Made by a program: the position numbers and the translations under genes. Shown piece after piece: positions 20,803 to 29,093 of a stretch of DNA of 55,199 bases. Source of the DNA: Roseicyclus amphidinii (GTDB lineage: Bacteria; Pseudomonadota; Alphaproteobacteria; Rhodobacterales; Rhodobacteraceae); the NCBI RefSeq assembly GCF_030163755.1, contig NZ_JASJOE010000021.1:1-55199 (forward strand), given 5' to 3'. The notes under the pieces were generated by a model. The model worked only from the letters and a program-made list of their open reading frames with translations. It was not told the origin of the DNA and did no database searches. Position 1 is the stretch's first letter; each line of letters starts with the position of its first letter.

Positions 20803-22022
20803 CAGCCCTCGCCGATCACGAGCACCCGGCCGAAACCGGGTGCCTCGACCGCGCGCGGCACGGCCCAGAGCACCGGAAAGGACGGCGCGGGCGGCAGGTC
20901 CGCGTCGAGGTCGGTCAGGATGACCAGCATCGACGGGTCGCGGCGGCCCGCCTTGTCGAAGAGATCGCCGTAGTCCGTCCCGCCCCCGGTGCGGAACGCC
21001 GCGTCGCGCAACCCCTGCCATCCGGCGGGGTCGAGCCGCTCCTCGCGGAAAACCGCCTCGTCGAAGGCCATCAGGTGCACCTCGGCCCCGGTGCGCCGCG
21101 CGATCCCCTCGGCTTCCGCGGTGAACAGGCGCAGGGTCTGCGCATCGACCGAGGACGACGTATCAAGCCCCACCACCAGCCGCGGCCGCGTATCCATCCG
21201 CGCGCGCCCCGGCTCATAGACCGGCGCGGGGCCGCCCGTGGCCTCGGCCGCGGCCATCTGCGCGACCCAGCGCCCCGAGGGGCGGCGCCAGCTGCGGTGC
21301 GGCCGTTCGGTCAGCGCCTTGGCCAGCAGCCCGCGCAGCTGCAGCTCCCACGGCACCTGCGGCGGCGCGAGGTCGGCGAGGATCGCGCCGAGACGGCCGA
21401 TGCCGGAGCCTGCCTTGCGGCCGGCCTCGAGCGCACGCAGGATCTGGTTGCGCCAGTCGGCGGCGGATTGGCTCTCACCCTCCTCGTCGGGTTCACCAAG
21501 CCCGAGATCCGTTGCAAATCCACGGGTTGCGCCCCATTCGCGCAGCTTCTCGGCCAGTCTCGGGTCACGGTGCAGCGCCATGGCCAGCCGGTCGGCATCC
21601 CAGCGTTCCAGCGCATCGACGGACGATTTCGCGGGCTTGCCCGCCTCCTCCAGCAACTCGGTCAGCGTCACGGCCGGCCGCGGCAGGGCGTGACCGGCCA
21701 GGATCAGCGTCTCGTTGATGATCCCGTCGGCGGCCAGCCCGTAGAGCGAGGCGTCGAAGCTGCCGCCCAGCCGTTCGGCCAGCGCCGCCTGCCGGTCGGA
21801 ATGGCGCAAGGCCACATGCAACACGTGATGGGCGACCAACCCCACCTGTTCGGGCAGGCCCAGCGTGTCGAAACCGGGGCCGTAGCTGATCGTGTCGCCA
21901 TCGGTGCGCGTGGCCCCCGGCCCGTCGCGGTGGCGGCACCAGAGCGACAGGACGCCGAGCGCCGGGTCGACCTCGCCCAGATGGACGAGCGCGCGGGCGG
22001 CGCGGGCGGAATGCCCGGTCAC
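20802..22022 (-). CDS. Putative metallopeptidase-domain / VWA-like protein (DUF2201 type)
   Basis: The 406-residue protein lacks a signal peptide or membrane helix. Near the N-terminus, LVAHHVLHVALRHSDR (His65, His69, His74) resembles a zinc-peptidase HxxxH helix. The C-terminal ~130 residues form a VWA-like domain with a MIDAS motif (VVGLDTSSSVDAQ), RTGGGTDYGDLF and VILTDLDAD. It is the last gene of a three-gene operon, overlapping the MoxR-type ATPase by 4 bp (ATGA). MoxR-VWA pairs usually act as chaperones in cofactor insertion or complex activation. The client is unknown here, and whether the His cluster binds zinc is inferred. Confidence 0.75.
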   Translation of the reverse strand: MTGHSARAARALVHLGEVDPALGVLSLWCRHRDGPGATRTDGDTISYGPGFDTLGLPEQVGLVAHHVLHVALRHSDRQAALAERLGGSFDASLYGLAADGIINETLILAGHALPRPAVTLTELLEEAGKPAKSSVDALERWDADRLAMALHRDPRLAEKLREWGATRGFATDLGLGEPDEEGESQSAADWRNQILRALEAGRKAGSGIGRLGAILADLAPPQVPWELQLRGLLAKALTERPHRSWRRPSGRWVAQMAAAEATGGPAPVYEPGRARMDTRPRLVVGLDTSSSVDAQTLRLFTAEAEGIARRTGAEVHLMAFDEAVFREERLDPAGWQGLRDAAFRTGGGTDYGDLFDKAGRRDPSMLVILTDLDADLPPAPSFPVLWAVPRAVEAPGFGRVLVIGEG

Positions 22023-23122
22023 GGAAGGCCCGCGGCCTGCCGTTCGGCGGCATAGGCGGCGTAATCGGGGCTGTCCGCGAAAACCTCTTCCCAGCCCTGC
22101 TCCAACGCGCGGCCGATGAGCAGCTCGAAGCCGAAGCTCGCCAATTCACTCACAGGTAATCCACCGTAGCCTTGCCCGCCAAGCCTTCGCAAATCCGCGA
22201 GAATCTCGATCCCTGTGGATAAGTTCGCTCGCATGGACGCCCCGACCAAGCCGTAGATCATCGCGGTCAGCCCGTGCAGCGTCCGGGGATAAAGCGCCGC
22301 GCGTTCCCGGCGCGGGGTGGCCAGCATCTCGGTCACCTGCACCGTCGCCGCGATCTCGTCGGCGAGCAGCGCGAACTCGGCCGCGGCGGCCTCGCCCACG
22401 GTGCCCGCGATCATCACGGCGCGGGTGGCGCGGTCGGGGACCGTCTCCATGATGCGGCTCACGCGCGTCCAGCTGCGCGGCGTGCAGGCGATCATCTGGC
22501 CGCGGCGCAGCGCGTCCTCGGTGGTTTCCAGCAAGTCGGGCCGGGTGCGGATGAAGGCCGCGACCGCCGGGTGGATACCCGCGGGCACGGCGTAGTGCTT
22601 CAGCCAATCCTCGGGCGTCGCCTGCACGATCATGTGGATCAGCCGATCCGACAGGGCCGTGCCCATGTCATAGGCAATCGCGCCATCCTCGACCCGGTTG
22701 CCCGCGGCCACAACCATCACGCTGTCGGGCAGCCGGTGGCGGCCCACGCGGCGCTCCTGCAACAACCCGTAGACGGTGGGCTGCAGCGCGGGAGCGGCGG
22801 CGGTCAGCTCGTCCAGGAACAGCACTGCGGGCGCGTCCGTGTCGGGCAGATCCTCGGGGCGATACCAGACGGTTTTCCCGGCCGAATGGTCGAAATAGGG
22901 CAAGCCGCGCAGGTCCTGCGGCTCGATCGTGGTCAGGCGCAGGTCATAAAGCTCCGCCCCGATGCGCCCCGCAAGGGTCTGGACCAGCTCGGTTTTCCCC
23001 ACGCCGGGCCGCCCGTGCAGCATCCAGCTTGCCGTCAGCCCCCCGGCCTTCTGCGCGGCCCAGCCCGCCTCCAGAACGCGCAGCGCCTCGCCCGCCGAGA
23101 CCGTCGTCGCGTTCACGCTCAT
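22019..23122 (-). CDS. MoxR-type AAA+ ATPase
   Basis: A 367-residue ATPase with Walker A GRPGVGKT (37-44), Walker B VLFLDELTAA (Asp104, Glu105), sensor-1 VVAAGNRVEDGA and an arginine-finger-like segment TALSDRLIHM. The chosen start (MSVNATTV) overlaps the upstream membrane-protein stop by 4 bp, and the stop overlaps the VWA-like start by 4 bp, so the three genes are tightly coupled. Remodelling by an ATPase paired with a MIDAS adaptor is the known family theme. The target is not indicated by the neighbours. Confidence 0.88.
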   Translation of the reverse strand: MSVNATTVSAGEALRVLEAGWAAQKAGGLTASWMLHGRPGVGKTELVQTLAGRIGAELYDLRLTTIEPQDLRGLPYFDHSAGKTVWYRPEDLPDTDAPAVLFLDELTAAAPALQPTVYGLLQERRVGRHRLPDSVMVVAAGNRVEDGAIAYDMGTALSDRLIHMIVQATPEDWLKHYAVPAGIHPAVAAFIRTRPDLLETTEDALRRGQMIACTPRSWTRVSRIMETVPDRATRAVMIAGTVGEAAAAEFALLADEIAATVQVTEMLATPRRERAALYPRTLHGLTAMIYGLVGASMRANLSTGIEILADLRRLGGQGYGGLPVSELASFGFELLIGRALEQGWEEVFADSPDYAAYAAERQAAGLP

Positions 23123-23808
23123 CCTGCGGCCTGCCGTTTCTCCAGCGCCGCGGCCAGCCGCGCATGGGCCGAGACCGCGCGCGCCTCCTGCGCGATGTCG
23201 CGGATGTAAAGATCGTCGCGGTGGTTGACGGCAAGCAGGTCGCGCTCGGTCAGCTCGGCGTCGAAGATCCCGTCGCGCAGGATCGCGCGGTCCCCCTCGT
23301 CCAGCGACAGAAGGAGCGGGACGGGCTGGTCGGTCTGCACCGACACCAGCGTCAGGGGCGCGATGCGCGCCAGTTCGGACTGTTCGATCACCAACCGCAA
23401 AGCGCCCTCGGCGATCTCGTGGCGGGCGGCGATGCGGCGCAGCGTGGCGCGCGCGCGAAAGGCGAGCGCATCGAGGCGGCGCGCGGCCTCGTCCGCGTCG
23501 ACGGCGCGTGCGCGCCCCGCCTTGGACAGGCGCAGGACCTTCATCTCGACGAAGGCGATGACGATCAGCATCGCCAGCGGCGCCTGCGTCACCGGAAGCG
23601 CCAGGTCGCGCGACATCAGCGGGATCACCACGAAGGGCAAAAGCGCCGAGAGATAGCGCAGGATCTGGATCTCCACGATCAGCCGCGCCCAAAGGCGCAG
23701 CCCCCCGCGGTGCGGCACCAGCTGCACCCGGCCGAGAAACTTCTTCGGCAAGCTGCGGGTTTCCAGCACCCCGCGGTTGGCGATGGTCGCATCGGTCACG
23801 ATCAACAT
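23119..23808 (-). CDS. Two-helix membrane protein of unknown function
   Basis: The 229-residue protein is not recognised. It has two hydrophobic helices in the N-terminal half (about residues 47-64 and 76-93), then an Ala/Arg-rich, probably helical cytoplasmic part and a C-terminal region with SLDEGDRAILRDGIFDAELTERDLLAVN. It is first in the operon with the MoxR ATPase and the VWA/metallopeptidase protein, so it may anchor that system to the membrane. It is divergent from the phosphomannomutase gene. Confidence 0.7.
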   Translation of the reverse strand: MLIVTDATIANRGVLETRSLPKKFLGRVQLVPHRGGLRLWARLIVEIQILRYLSALLPFVVIPLMSRDLALPVTQAPLAMLIVIAFVEMKVLRLSKAGRARAVDADEAARRLDALAFRARATLRRIAARHEIAEGALRLVIEQSELARIAPLTLVSVQTDQPVPLLLSLDEGDRAILRDGIFDAELTERDLLAVNHRDDLYIRDIAQEARAVSAHARLAAALEKRQAAG

Positions 23809-23928
23809 GACGGTAATCCTAGCGCGGTCGCGGCCCGCGCCAATGCCGTCCGGCCACCCCGCTTTGCGAATGGCGCGCGATGGGGTAGGTCTTGGCGCAA
23901 AGCCGGAACCCACAGGGACATATTCCAG

Positions 23929-25305
23929 ATGACACCGCTTCCCCCGCTCACCTGTTTCAAGGCCTATGACATCCGCGGCCGCCTCGGCGACGAGCTGAAC
24001 GAAGAGATCGCCTATCGCATCGGCCGCGCCTTCGCCGAGGTGATGGGCGCGAGCCGCGTCGTGCTGGGCCGTGACGTTCGCCCGACCTCCGAGGCGCTGG
24101 CGAGCGCGGTTGCGCGCGGGCTGATGGCGGCGGGCGTCGAGGTGCTGGACCTTGGCCTGTCGGGGACGGAAGAGACCTATTTCGCCACCACCCATCTCGG
24201 CGCGGATGGCGGCATCTGCGTCACAGCCAGCCATAATCCCATGGATTACAACGGGATGAAGATGGTGCAGGCGGGCTCGGCCCCTATCGGCGCAGCCGAC
24301 GGCATGGACGCGATCAAGGCGCTGGCCGAACGCGGCGACTTCGCCGCCGAGGTGCCGGGCGGCCATGTGACCGACGCCAGCGGAACGCGCGCGGCCTATG
24401 TCGCCAAGCTGATGGAATTCGTCGATATCTCGGCCCTGACGCCGCTCAAGGTGCTGGTCAACGCAGGCCACGGCGCCGCCGGCCCCAGCTTCGACGCGCT
24501 GGCGGACGCCATGGCGCAAGCGGGCGCGCCGATCGAGTTCATCCGCGTCTACCACGACCCCGACGGCAGCTTTCCCGCGGGCATTCCCAACCCGCTTCTG
24601 GACGAGAACCAGCACCTGACCGCGGCCCCGGTGAAAGACCACGGCGCGGACATGGGCGTCGCCTGGGACGGCGATTTCGACCGTTGCTTCTTCTTCGATC
24701 ACGAAGGCGGCTTCGTGCCCGGCGAATATGTCGTGGGCCTGCTGGCCGAGGCGTTTCTTGCCAAGGAACCGGGGCAGAAGATCATCCACGACCCCCGCGT
24801 CGTCTGGGCCACGCAGGAGGTGGTGGCGCAGATGGGCGGCGAGGCGATCCAGTCGAAATGCGGCCATTCCTTCATCAAGCAGGCGATGCGCGAGACCGGT
24901 GCCGTCTATGGCGGCGAGATGTCGGCGCATCACTATTTCCGCGATTTCATGGCCTGCGACAGCGGCATGATCCCGATGCTGCTGATGATCGAGCTGGTCT
25001 GCCGCCGGGGCGAAAGCCTCAAGGCGCTGCTTGCCGAACGGCGCGCCGCCTACCCTTCCTCGGGCGAGGTGAATTTCCGCGTGGGCGACCAGAAGGCGGT
25101 GATCGCGGCCATTGAGGCCGAATACGGCCCCAAGGCCGAGACGCGGGACGAGACCGACGGGCTGTCGCTGTCCTTCGGGGACTGGCGCTTCAACCTGCGC
25201 GCCTCGAACACCGAGCCGCTTCTGCGGCTGAACATCGAGGCGCGCGGCAAGCCCGATCTGGTCGCCGCGAAACTAGCCGAGATGCGGGCACTGATCGAAG
25301 CCTGA
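23929..25305 (+). CDS. manB: Phosphomannomutase / phosphoglucomutase
   Basis: The 458-residue alpha-D-phosphohexomutase has active-site Ser101 in VTASHNPMDYNGMK, metal loop AWDGDFDRC, sugar-binding segment GGEMSAHHYF and phosphate-binding RASNTEPLLRLN. The opening (CFKAYDIRGRLGDELNEEIAYRIG) matches the CpsG/ManB group more than GlmM. It interconverts mannose-6- and mannose-1-phosphate for GDP-mannose and exopolysaccharide, and may also act on glucose phosphates. It is transcribed alone; no manC neighbour is present. ATG 23929 was chosen by homology. Confidence 0.93.
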   Translation: MTPLPPLTCFKAYDIRGRLGDELNEEIAYRIGRAFAEVMGASRVVLGRDVRPTSEALASAVARGLMAAGVEVLDLGLSGTEETYFATTHLGADGGICVTASHNPMDYNGMKMVQAGSAPIGAADGMDAIKALAERGDFAAEVPGGHVTDASGTRAAYVAKLMEFVDISALTPLKVLVNAGHGAAGPSFDALADAMAQAGAPIEFIRVYHDPDGSFPAGIPNPLLDENQHLTAAPVKDHGADMGVAWDGDFDRCFFFDHEGGFVPGEYVVGLLAEAFLAKEPGQKIIHDPRVVWATQEVVAQMGGEAIQSKCGHSFIKQAMRETGAVYGGEMSAHHYFRDFMACDSGMIPMLLMIELVCRRGESLKALLAERRAAYPSSGEVNFRVGDQKAVIAAIEAEYGPKAETRDETDGLSLSFGDWRFNLRASNTEPLLRLNIEARGKPDLVAAKLAEMRALIEA

Positions 25306-25377
25306 CCGGGGGCCTGAGCGGCGCTCTGGACAGGCCTTTGGCTCTGCCCCATGCTCAGTCCCCGACAGGGGGTGCGC

Positions 25378-26793
25378 ATGGCATATGATCTGGTGATCCG
25401 TGGCGGGCGCGTCGTGACCGGCGGCGCGGTGGTCGAGGCCGATATCGCCGTCACCGCGGGCCGCATCGCGGCGCTTGGCGCGGGCCTCACAGGGGCAGAG
25501 GTGGTCGGGGCCGCGGGCCTTCTGATCACCCCCGGAGGCGTCGATCCGCATTGCCATATCGAGCAGATGTCGGGCATGGGCCTGATGAACGCCGACACGT
25601 TCGAAACCGCCACGCGCTCCGCCGCGATGGGCGGCACCACGAGCGTGATCTCCTTCGCCGCGCAGGCCAAGGGGCAGCGGCTTAGCGATACGGTCGCCGA
25701 TTACGCCACCCGCGCGCAACGCGGCGCGGCGGTGGACCACGCCTTTCACATCTCGGTCAGCGACCCCTCCGTCCCCGCGTTCGAGGACGACCTGCGCGCG
25801 CTGATCGCCGCAGGCCACCGCTCGATCAAGGTCTTCACGACCTACAACATCAAGCTGGAAGACGCCGATATCCTCGAAATCCTGCGCATCGCGGGCGAGG
25901 CCGGGGCGCTGACCTGCATCCACGCCGAGAACGACGCGATCATCGCGGCGGCGCGCGCGCGACTTCTGGCCGAGGGGCGCACGCGGCCCATCGACCACGC
26001 CGCCTCTCGCCCGCGCGAGGCCGAGATCGAGGCGGTCGCCCGCATGTGCCGCCTCGCCGAAGTGGCGCGCGCGCCGGTGATGATCTTCCACGTCTCGACA
26101 GCGGAAGCCGTGGCCGAGATCGCCACCGCCCGCGCCCGTGGCGCGCCCATCTGGGCCGAGACCTGCCCGCATTACCTGTTCCAGACCGACGCGGTTCTGG
26201 ACCGTCCGGGCATGGAAGGCGCGAAATGGATGTGCTCGCCCCCGCAACGCACGCGCGCCGATCAAGCCGCGCTCTGGGCCGGGCTGGCGGCGGGTCATCT
26301 TCAGATCGTGTCCTCGGACCACGCGCCCTACCGCTTCGACGAGACGGGCAAGTTCTCGAACGGGCGCGACGCGCCCTTCCCCGCCATCGCCAACGGCATG
26401 CCGGGGCTCGAGCCGCGCCTGCCGCTGATGTTCGACGCGATGGTGAGCGGCGGACGACTGGGCGCGACCGGTTTCGCCCGGCTGACCGCCGAGGCGCCCG
26501 CGGCGCTCTACGGGCTGCCCGGCAAGGGGCGCATCGCGCCGGGATACGACGCCGATCTCGTGCTCTGGGACATGGGCCGCGCCGTGACCTACGGGGCGGA
26601 CGACCTGCATGACAACGTGGGCTACAACCCGTGGGAGGGCACATCCGTCACCGGCTGGCCCGTCGCCACCTACCAGCGGGGGCAAGCCGTGATGCGCGAA
26701 GGCGACTATCTCGGCCAACCCGGCGCAGGGCGCTGGCTGGCGCGCGCGGCCATCGGCACGCGCCCCGCAGACATCATGGGAACGCGCAATTGA
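25378..26793 (+). CDS. Dihydropyrimidinase / D-hydantoinase
   Basis: The 471-residue cyclic amidohydrolase has metal ligands His58 and His60 in DPHCHIE, the lysine expected to be carbamylated, Lys151, in HRSIKVFTTYN, further ligand segments CIHAEND, IFHVST and the catalytic Asp in SSDHAPY. It opens the ring of hydantoins or dihydropyrimidines to N-carbamoyl products. ATG 25378 was preferred over 25351 because AGGGGG precedes it. It heads an operon with a VOC protein, a hydantoin-type racemase and a DapA-like aldolase. No N-carbamoylase gene is present, so the physiological substrate may not be a simple hydantoin. Confidence 0.9.
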   Translation: MAYDLVIRGGRVVTGGAVVEADIAVTAGRIAALGAGLTGAEVVGAAGLLITPGGVDPHCHIEQMSGMGLMNADTFETATRSAAMGGTTSVISFAAQAKGQRLSDTVADYATRAQRGAAVDHAFHISVSDPSVPAFEDDLRALIAAGHRSIKVFTTYNIKLEDADILEILRIAGEAGALTCIHAENDAIIAAARARLLAEGRTRPIDHAASRPREAEIEAVARMCRLAEVARAPVMIFHVSTAEAVAEIATARARGAPIWAETCPHYLFQTDAVLDRPGMEGAKWMCSPPQRTRADQAALWAGLAAGHLQIVSSDHAPYRFDETGKFSNGRDAPFPAIANGMPGLEPRLPLMFDAMVSGGRLGATGFARLTAEAPAALYGLPGKGRIAPGYDADLVLWDMGRAVTYGADDLHDNVGYNPWEGTSVTGWPVATYQRGQAVMREGDYLGQPGAGRWLARAAIGTRPADIMGTRN

Positions 26794-27176
26794 CCGACCG
26801 ACCCACAGCGCCCAACGTTCTGGCGATCACCTTTCTCTATTACCGCGACCTGCCCCGCGCCTTTGCCTTCTACCGCGACGTGATGGGCTTTCCGCTGGCC
26901 ATCGACCAGGGCGACCTCGCCAAGATCATGCAGATCGCGCCGAACGCGCATCTGGGGCTGGTGGACGAGGCGAAGGGCATGAACGACTGGCAGCCCGAGA
27001 AATGCGTGCAGGTCTGCATTCGCATTGAGGATGTGGAGGCATGGCATGCCTATCTGGCCGATCAGGGGGTCGACGGCCTGTCGCGGATGTTCGAAAACGA
27101 CAAGATCGGCATCCGCGCCTTCGTCTTCCGTGACCCCGAGGGCTACCAGGTCGAGATCCAGCAGGCGACCCGATGA
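26790..27176 (+). CDS. VOC (glyoxalase/dioxygenase superfamily) protein, TTG start
   Basis: This 128-residue single VOC unit carries TFLYYRDLPRAFAFYRDVMGF and the C-terminal FVFRDPEGYQVEIQQ with the usual metal-site Glu. The best start is TTG 26790, overlapping the preceding stop (ATTGA); the first in-frame ATG is too far inside the domain. The reaction is unknown, as the family covers lyases, isomerases and dioxygenases. Overlaps on both sides (4 bp with each neighbour) show tight coupling within the hydantoinase operon. Confidence 0.8.
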   Translation: MTDRPTAPNVLAITFLYYRDLPRAFAFYRDVMGFPLAIDQGDLAKIMQIAPNAHLGLVDEAKGMNDWQPEKCVQVCIRIEDVEAWHAYLADQGVDGLSRMFENDKIGIRAFVFRDPEGYQVEIQQATR

Positions 27177-27850
27177 CCGGCACGCTTTTCGTCATCAACC
27201 CCAATTCTTCCGACACCGTCACCGCGGGCATCGCCGAGGCCATCGCCCCCCTGCGCAACCTGCCTGCGCCCGTCACCTGCCTGACGCTGGCCGAGGGGCC
27301 GCCCGGCATCGAAAGCCAAGCGCAGGCCGACGAGACCATCGCGCCGATGCTGGCGCTGGCCGCCCGGCTGGAGCCCGACGCCGCGGGCTATGTCGTCGCC
27401 TGTTTCGGCGATCCCGGCGTCCACGCGCTGCGCGACCGGACGGCCAAGCCCGTGCTCGGCATCCAGGAAGCCGCCGTTGCGACCGCGCTGACGCTGGGCC
27501 AGCGCTTCGGCATCATCGCGATCCTGCCCGCCTCGATCCCGCGCCACCTGCGCAGCCTCGGCGCAATGGGGGTGCTGGACCGGCTGGCAGGCGACCGGGC
27601 GCTGAACCTCGGTGTCGCCGCGCTCGCCGACCCGGACGCCACGCAAACCCGCCTGGTCGAGACCGGCCGCGCCCTGCGCGACCTTGACGGGGCCGAGGTG
27701 CTGATCCTCGGCTGCGCGGGCATGGCGCGCTACCGCGCGACGCTGGAACAGGCACTGACCATCCCCGTGATCGACCCCTGCCAGGCCGCCGTCGCCATGC
27801 TGCAGGGGCGCATCGCGCTGGCCCAGACCCACAGACCCGGAGGAGGCTGA
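27173..27850 (+). CDS. Asp/Glu/hydantoin racemase family protein
   Basis: The 225-residue protein begins with LFVINPNSSDTVT and has the two cysteines of cofactor-independent racemases, Cys77 in VVACFGDPG and Cys181 in LGCAGMA. This pattern is typical of hydantoin racemase, which would interconvert 5-substituted hydantoin enantiomers for the stereoselective hydantoinase encoded upstream. Its ATG overlaps the VOC stop (ATGA), and the stop lies one base before the ATG of the aldolase gene. Maleate isomerase or allantoin racemase are alternatives in the same superfamily. Confidence 0.85.
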   Translation: MTGTLFVINPNSSDTVTAGIAEAIAPLRNLPAPVTCLTLAEGPPGIESQAQADETIAPMLALAARLEPDAAGYVVACFGDPGVHALRDRTAKPVLGIQEAAVATALTLGQRFGIIAILPASIPRHLRSLGAMGVLDRLAGDRALNLGVAALADPDATQTRLVETGRALRDLDGAEVLILGCAGMARYRATLEQALTIPVIDPCQAAVAMLQGRIALAQTHRPGGG

Positions 27851-27851
27851 C

Positions 27852-28781
27852 ATGCCCAAACCCGTTCTGCTCGACGAAACCGCCCGCGGCGTCTTTACCA
27901 TCGCCGCCACGCCCTTTCTGCCGGATGGGTCGCTCGACCCCGAAAGCCTCGACCGGATGGTCGCGTTCTACGAGGAGAAGGGCGCGACCGGCCTCACGAT
28001 CCTCGGCATGATGGGCGAGGCGGGCAAGCTGTCGGACAAGGAAAGCCGGATCGTCATCGACCGCGTGACCGCGCGGGCGACGGTTCCCGTCGTCGTCGGC
28101 GTCTCGGCCCCCGGCCTTGCCGCGGTGACCACGATGGCCAAGGCCGCGATGGACCGCGGGGCCGCGGGCGTCATGGTTGCGCCCACCGCGGGGCTCAGGA
28201 CCGACGAGCAGATCATCGGCTATTTCGAGATGGTCGCCGACGCGCTGGGGGAGATCCCCTGGGTGCTGCAGGATTTCCCGCTGGTGACCGGTGTGCAGAT
28301 CACGCCGAAGGTTCTGCGCCGCATCTTCGACGCCTGCCCGACCTGCGTCATGCTCAAGCACGAGGATTGGCCGGGGCTGGAGAAGATCGGCGCGCTCAGG
28401 CGGATGGAGGCCGAGGGCGCGCGGCGGCTCTCGATCCTGTGCGGCAACGGGGGGCTTTTCCTGCTGGAAGAGATGCTGAGGGGGGCTGACGGCGCGATGA
28501 CCGGCTTCGCCTATCCCGAGATGATGGCCGAGGTGGTGCGCCTGATGCAGGCGGGCGACGAGGGGCGTGCGCGCGACCTGTTCGACGCCTACCTGCCGCT
28601 GATCCGCTACGAGAGCCAGCCGGGGCTGGGGTTGGCGATCCGGAAACACACGCTCGCCCGGCGCGGTGCGATTGCCCATGCGACCGTGCGGCGGCCCGGC
28701 CCGGCACTCTCGGCGGCGACCATCGCCGAGACCGAGGCGCTGATCGCCCGGCAGGAGGCGCGGCTGGCGGAGCTTGGCTAG
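27852..28781 (+). CDS. DapA-family (class I aldolase/lyase) protein, not canonical DHDPS
   Basis: The 309-residue TIM-barrel enzyme has the Schiff-base Lys169 in CVMLKHEDWPG. The strand motif that reads GTTGE in DHDPS is GMMGE here (52-56). The YN-x-P motif carrying the catalytic Tyr in DHDPS is replaced by LQDFP, so lysine biosynthesis is unlikely. An aldolase or lyase acting on a keto acid in the hydantoinase pathway is inferred. GGAGG precedes the ATG, one base after the racemase stop. It is the last gene of the operon. Confidence 0.85.
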   Translation: MPKPVLLDETARGVFTIAATPFLPDGSLDPESLDRMVAFYEEKGATGLTILGMMGEAGKLSDKESRIVIDRVTARATVPVVVGVSAPGLAAVTTMAKAAMDRGAAGVMVAPTAGLRTDEQIIGYFEMVADALGEIPWVLQDFPLVTGVQITPKVLRRIFDACPTCVMLKHEDWPGLEKIGALRRMEAEGARRLSILCGNGGLFLLEEMLRGADGAMTGFAYPEMMAEVVRLMQAGDEGRARDLFDAYLPLIRYESQPGLGLAIRKHTLARRGAIAHATVRRPGPALSAATIAETEALIARQEARLAELG

Positions 28782-29093
28782 AGCCGGTCGCGCAGAAGAG
28801 GCCCGGCGCCCGTTTCGCCGCGCGTCGCGCGCCGACCCGGCGCGAAACGCGCGTTTCGCGGCACCCGGTGTCGAGGGCGGTCCTCATCCTGCACAGGCCT
28901 GCGCATCCGGCAGGCTGCGGGAGCCTCCGGCGGCCATATTTGGGGGATGAAGATGCGACGGGCGTTCACCTTTTCTCAAGACTTCGGTGCAAGGCTCATC
29001 CCGCGGGACAGGCAGCCATGCCGATGACCGTGGATGGAGATGCACATCCTCCCCGGTGAAGCCCTTCGGGATAGCCGGGGGGATGTCGCGCCA
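28782..29093. other. 312-bp convergent intergenic region with palindrome and Rhodobacterales-type repeat
   Basis: No gene seen. It contains a perfect 20-bp palindrome at 28841-28860 (GCGAAACG/CGTTTCGC arms around the CGCG axis) that could terminate both converging operons. It also holds a copy (28931-28963) of a CATATTTGGGG...AGATG...CGACGGGC element that recurs at 41461-41496. Confidence 0.6.
28931..28963 (+). repeat. Intergenic element, copy 1 (tATTT-GGGG-AAGATG-CGACGGGC)
   Basis: It shares CGRCCRTATTT, GGGG, GAAGATG and CGACGGGC with 41461-41496, allowing small gaps. Very similar ATATTTGGGG..AAGATGAAG strings are, from memory, common downstream of genes in Rhodobacteraceae. Function unknown. 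Confidence 0.5.

Noticed and set aside
22214-22222. Third perfect DnaA-box 9-mer
   Set aside because: It is single, lies inside the MoxR ATPase coding sequence with no partner nearby, and can be chance.
27852-28781. Calling the DapA-family gene dapA (lysine biosynthesis)
   Set aside because: The catalytic YN-x-P tyrosine and GTTGE motif are replaced, and the gene lies in a hydantoinase operon.
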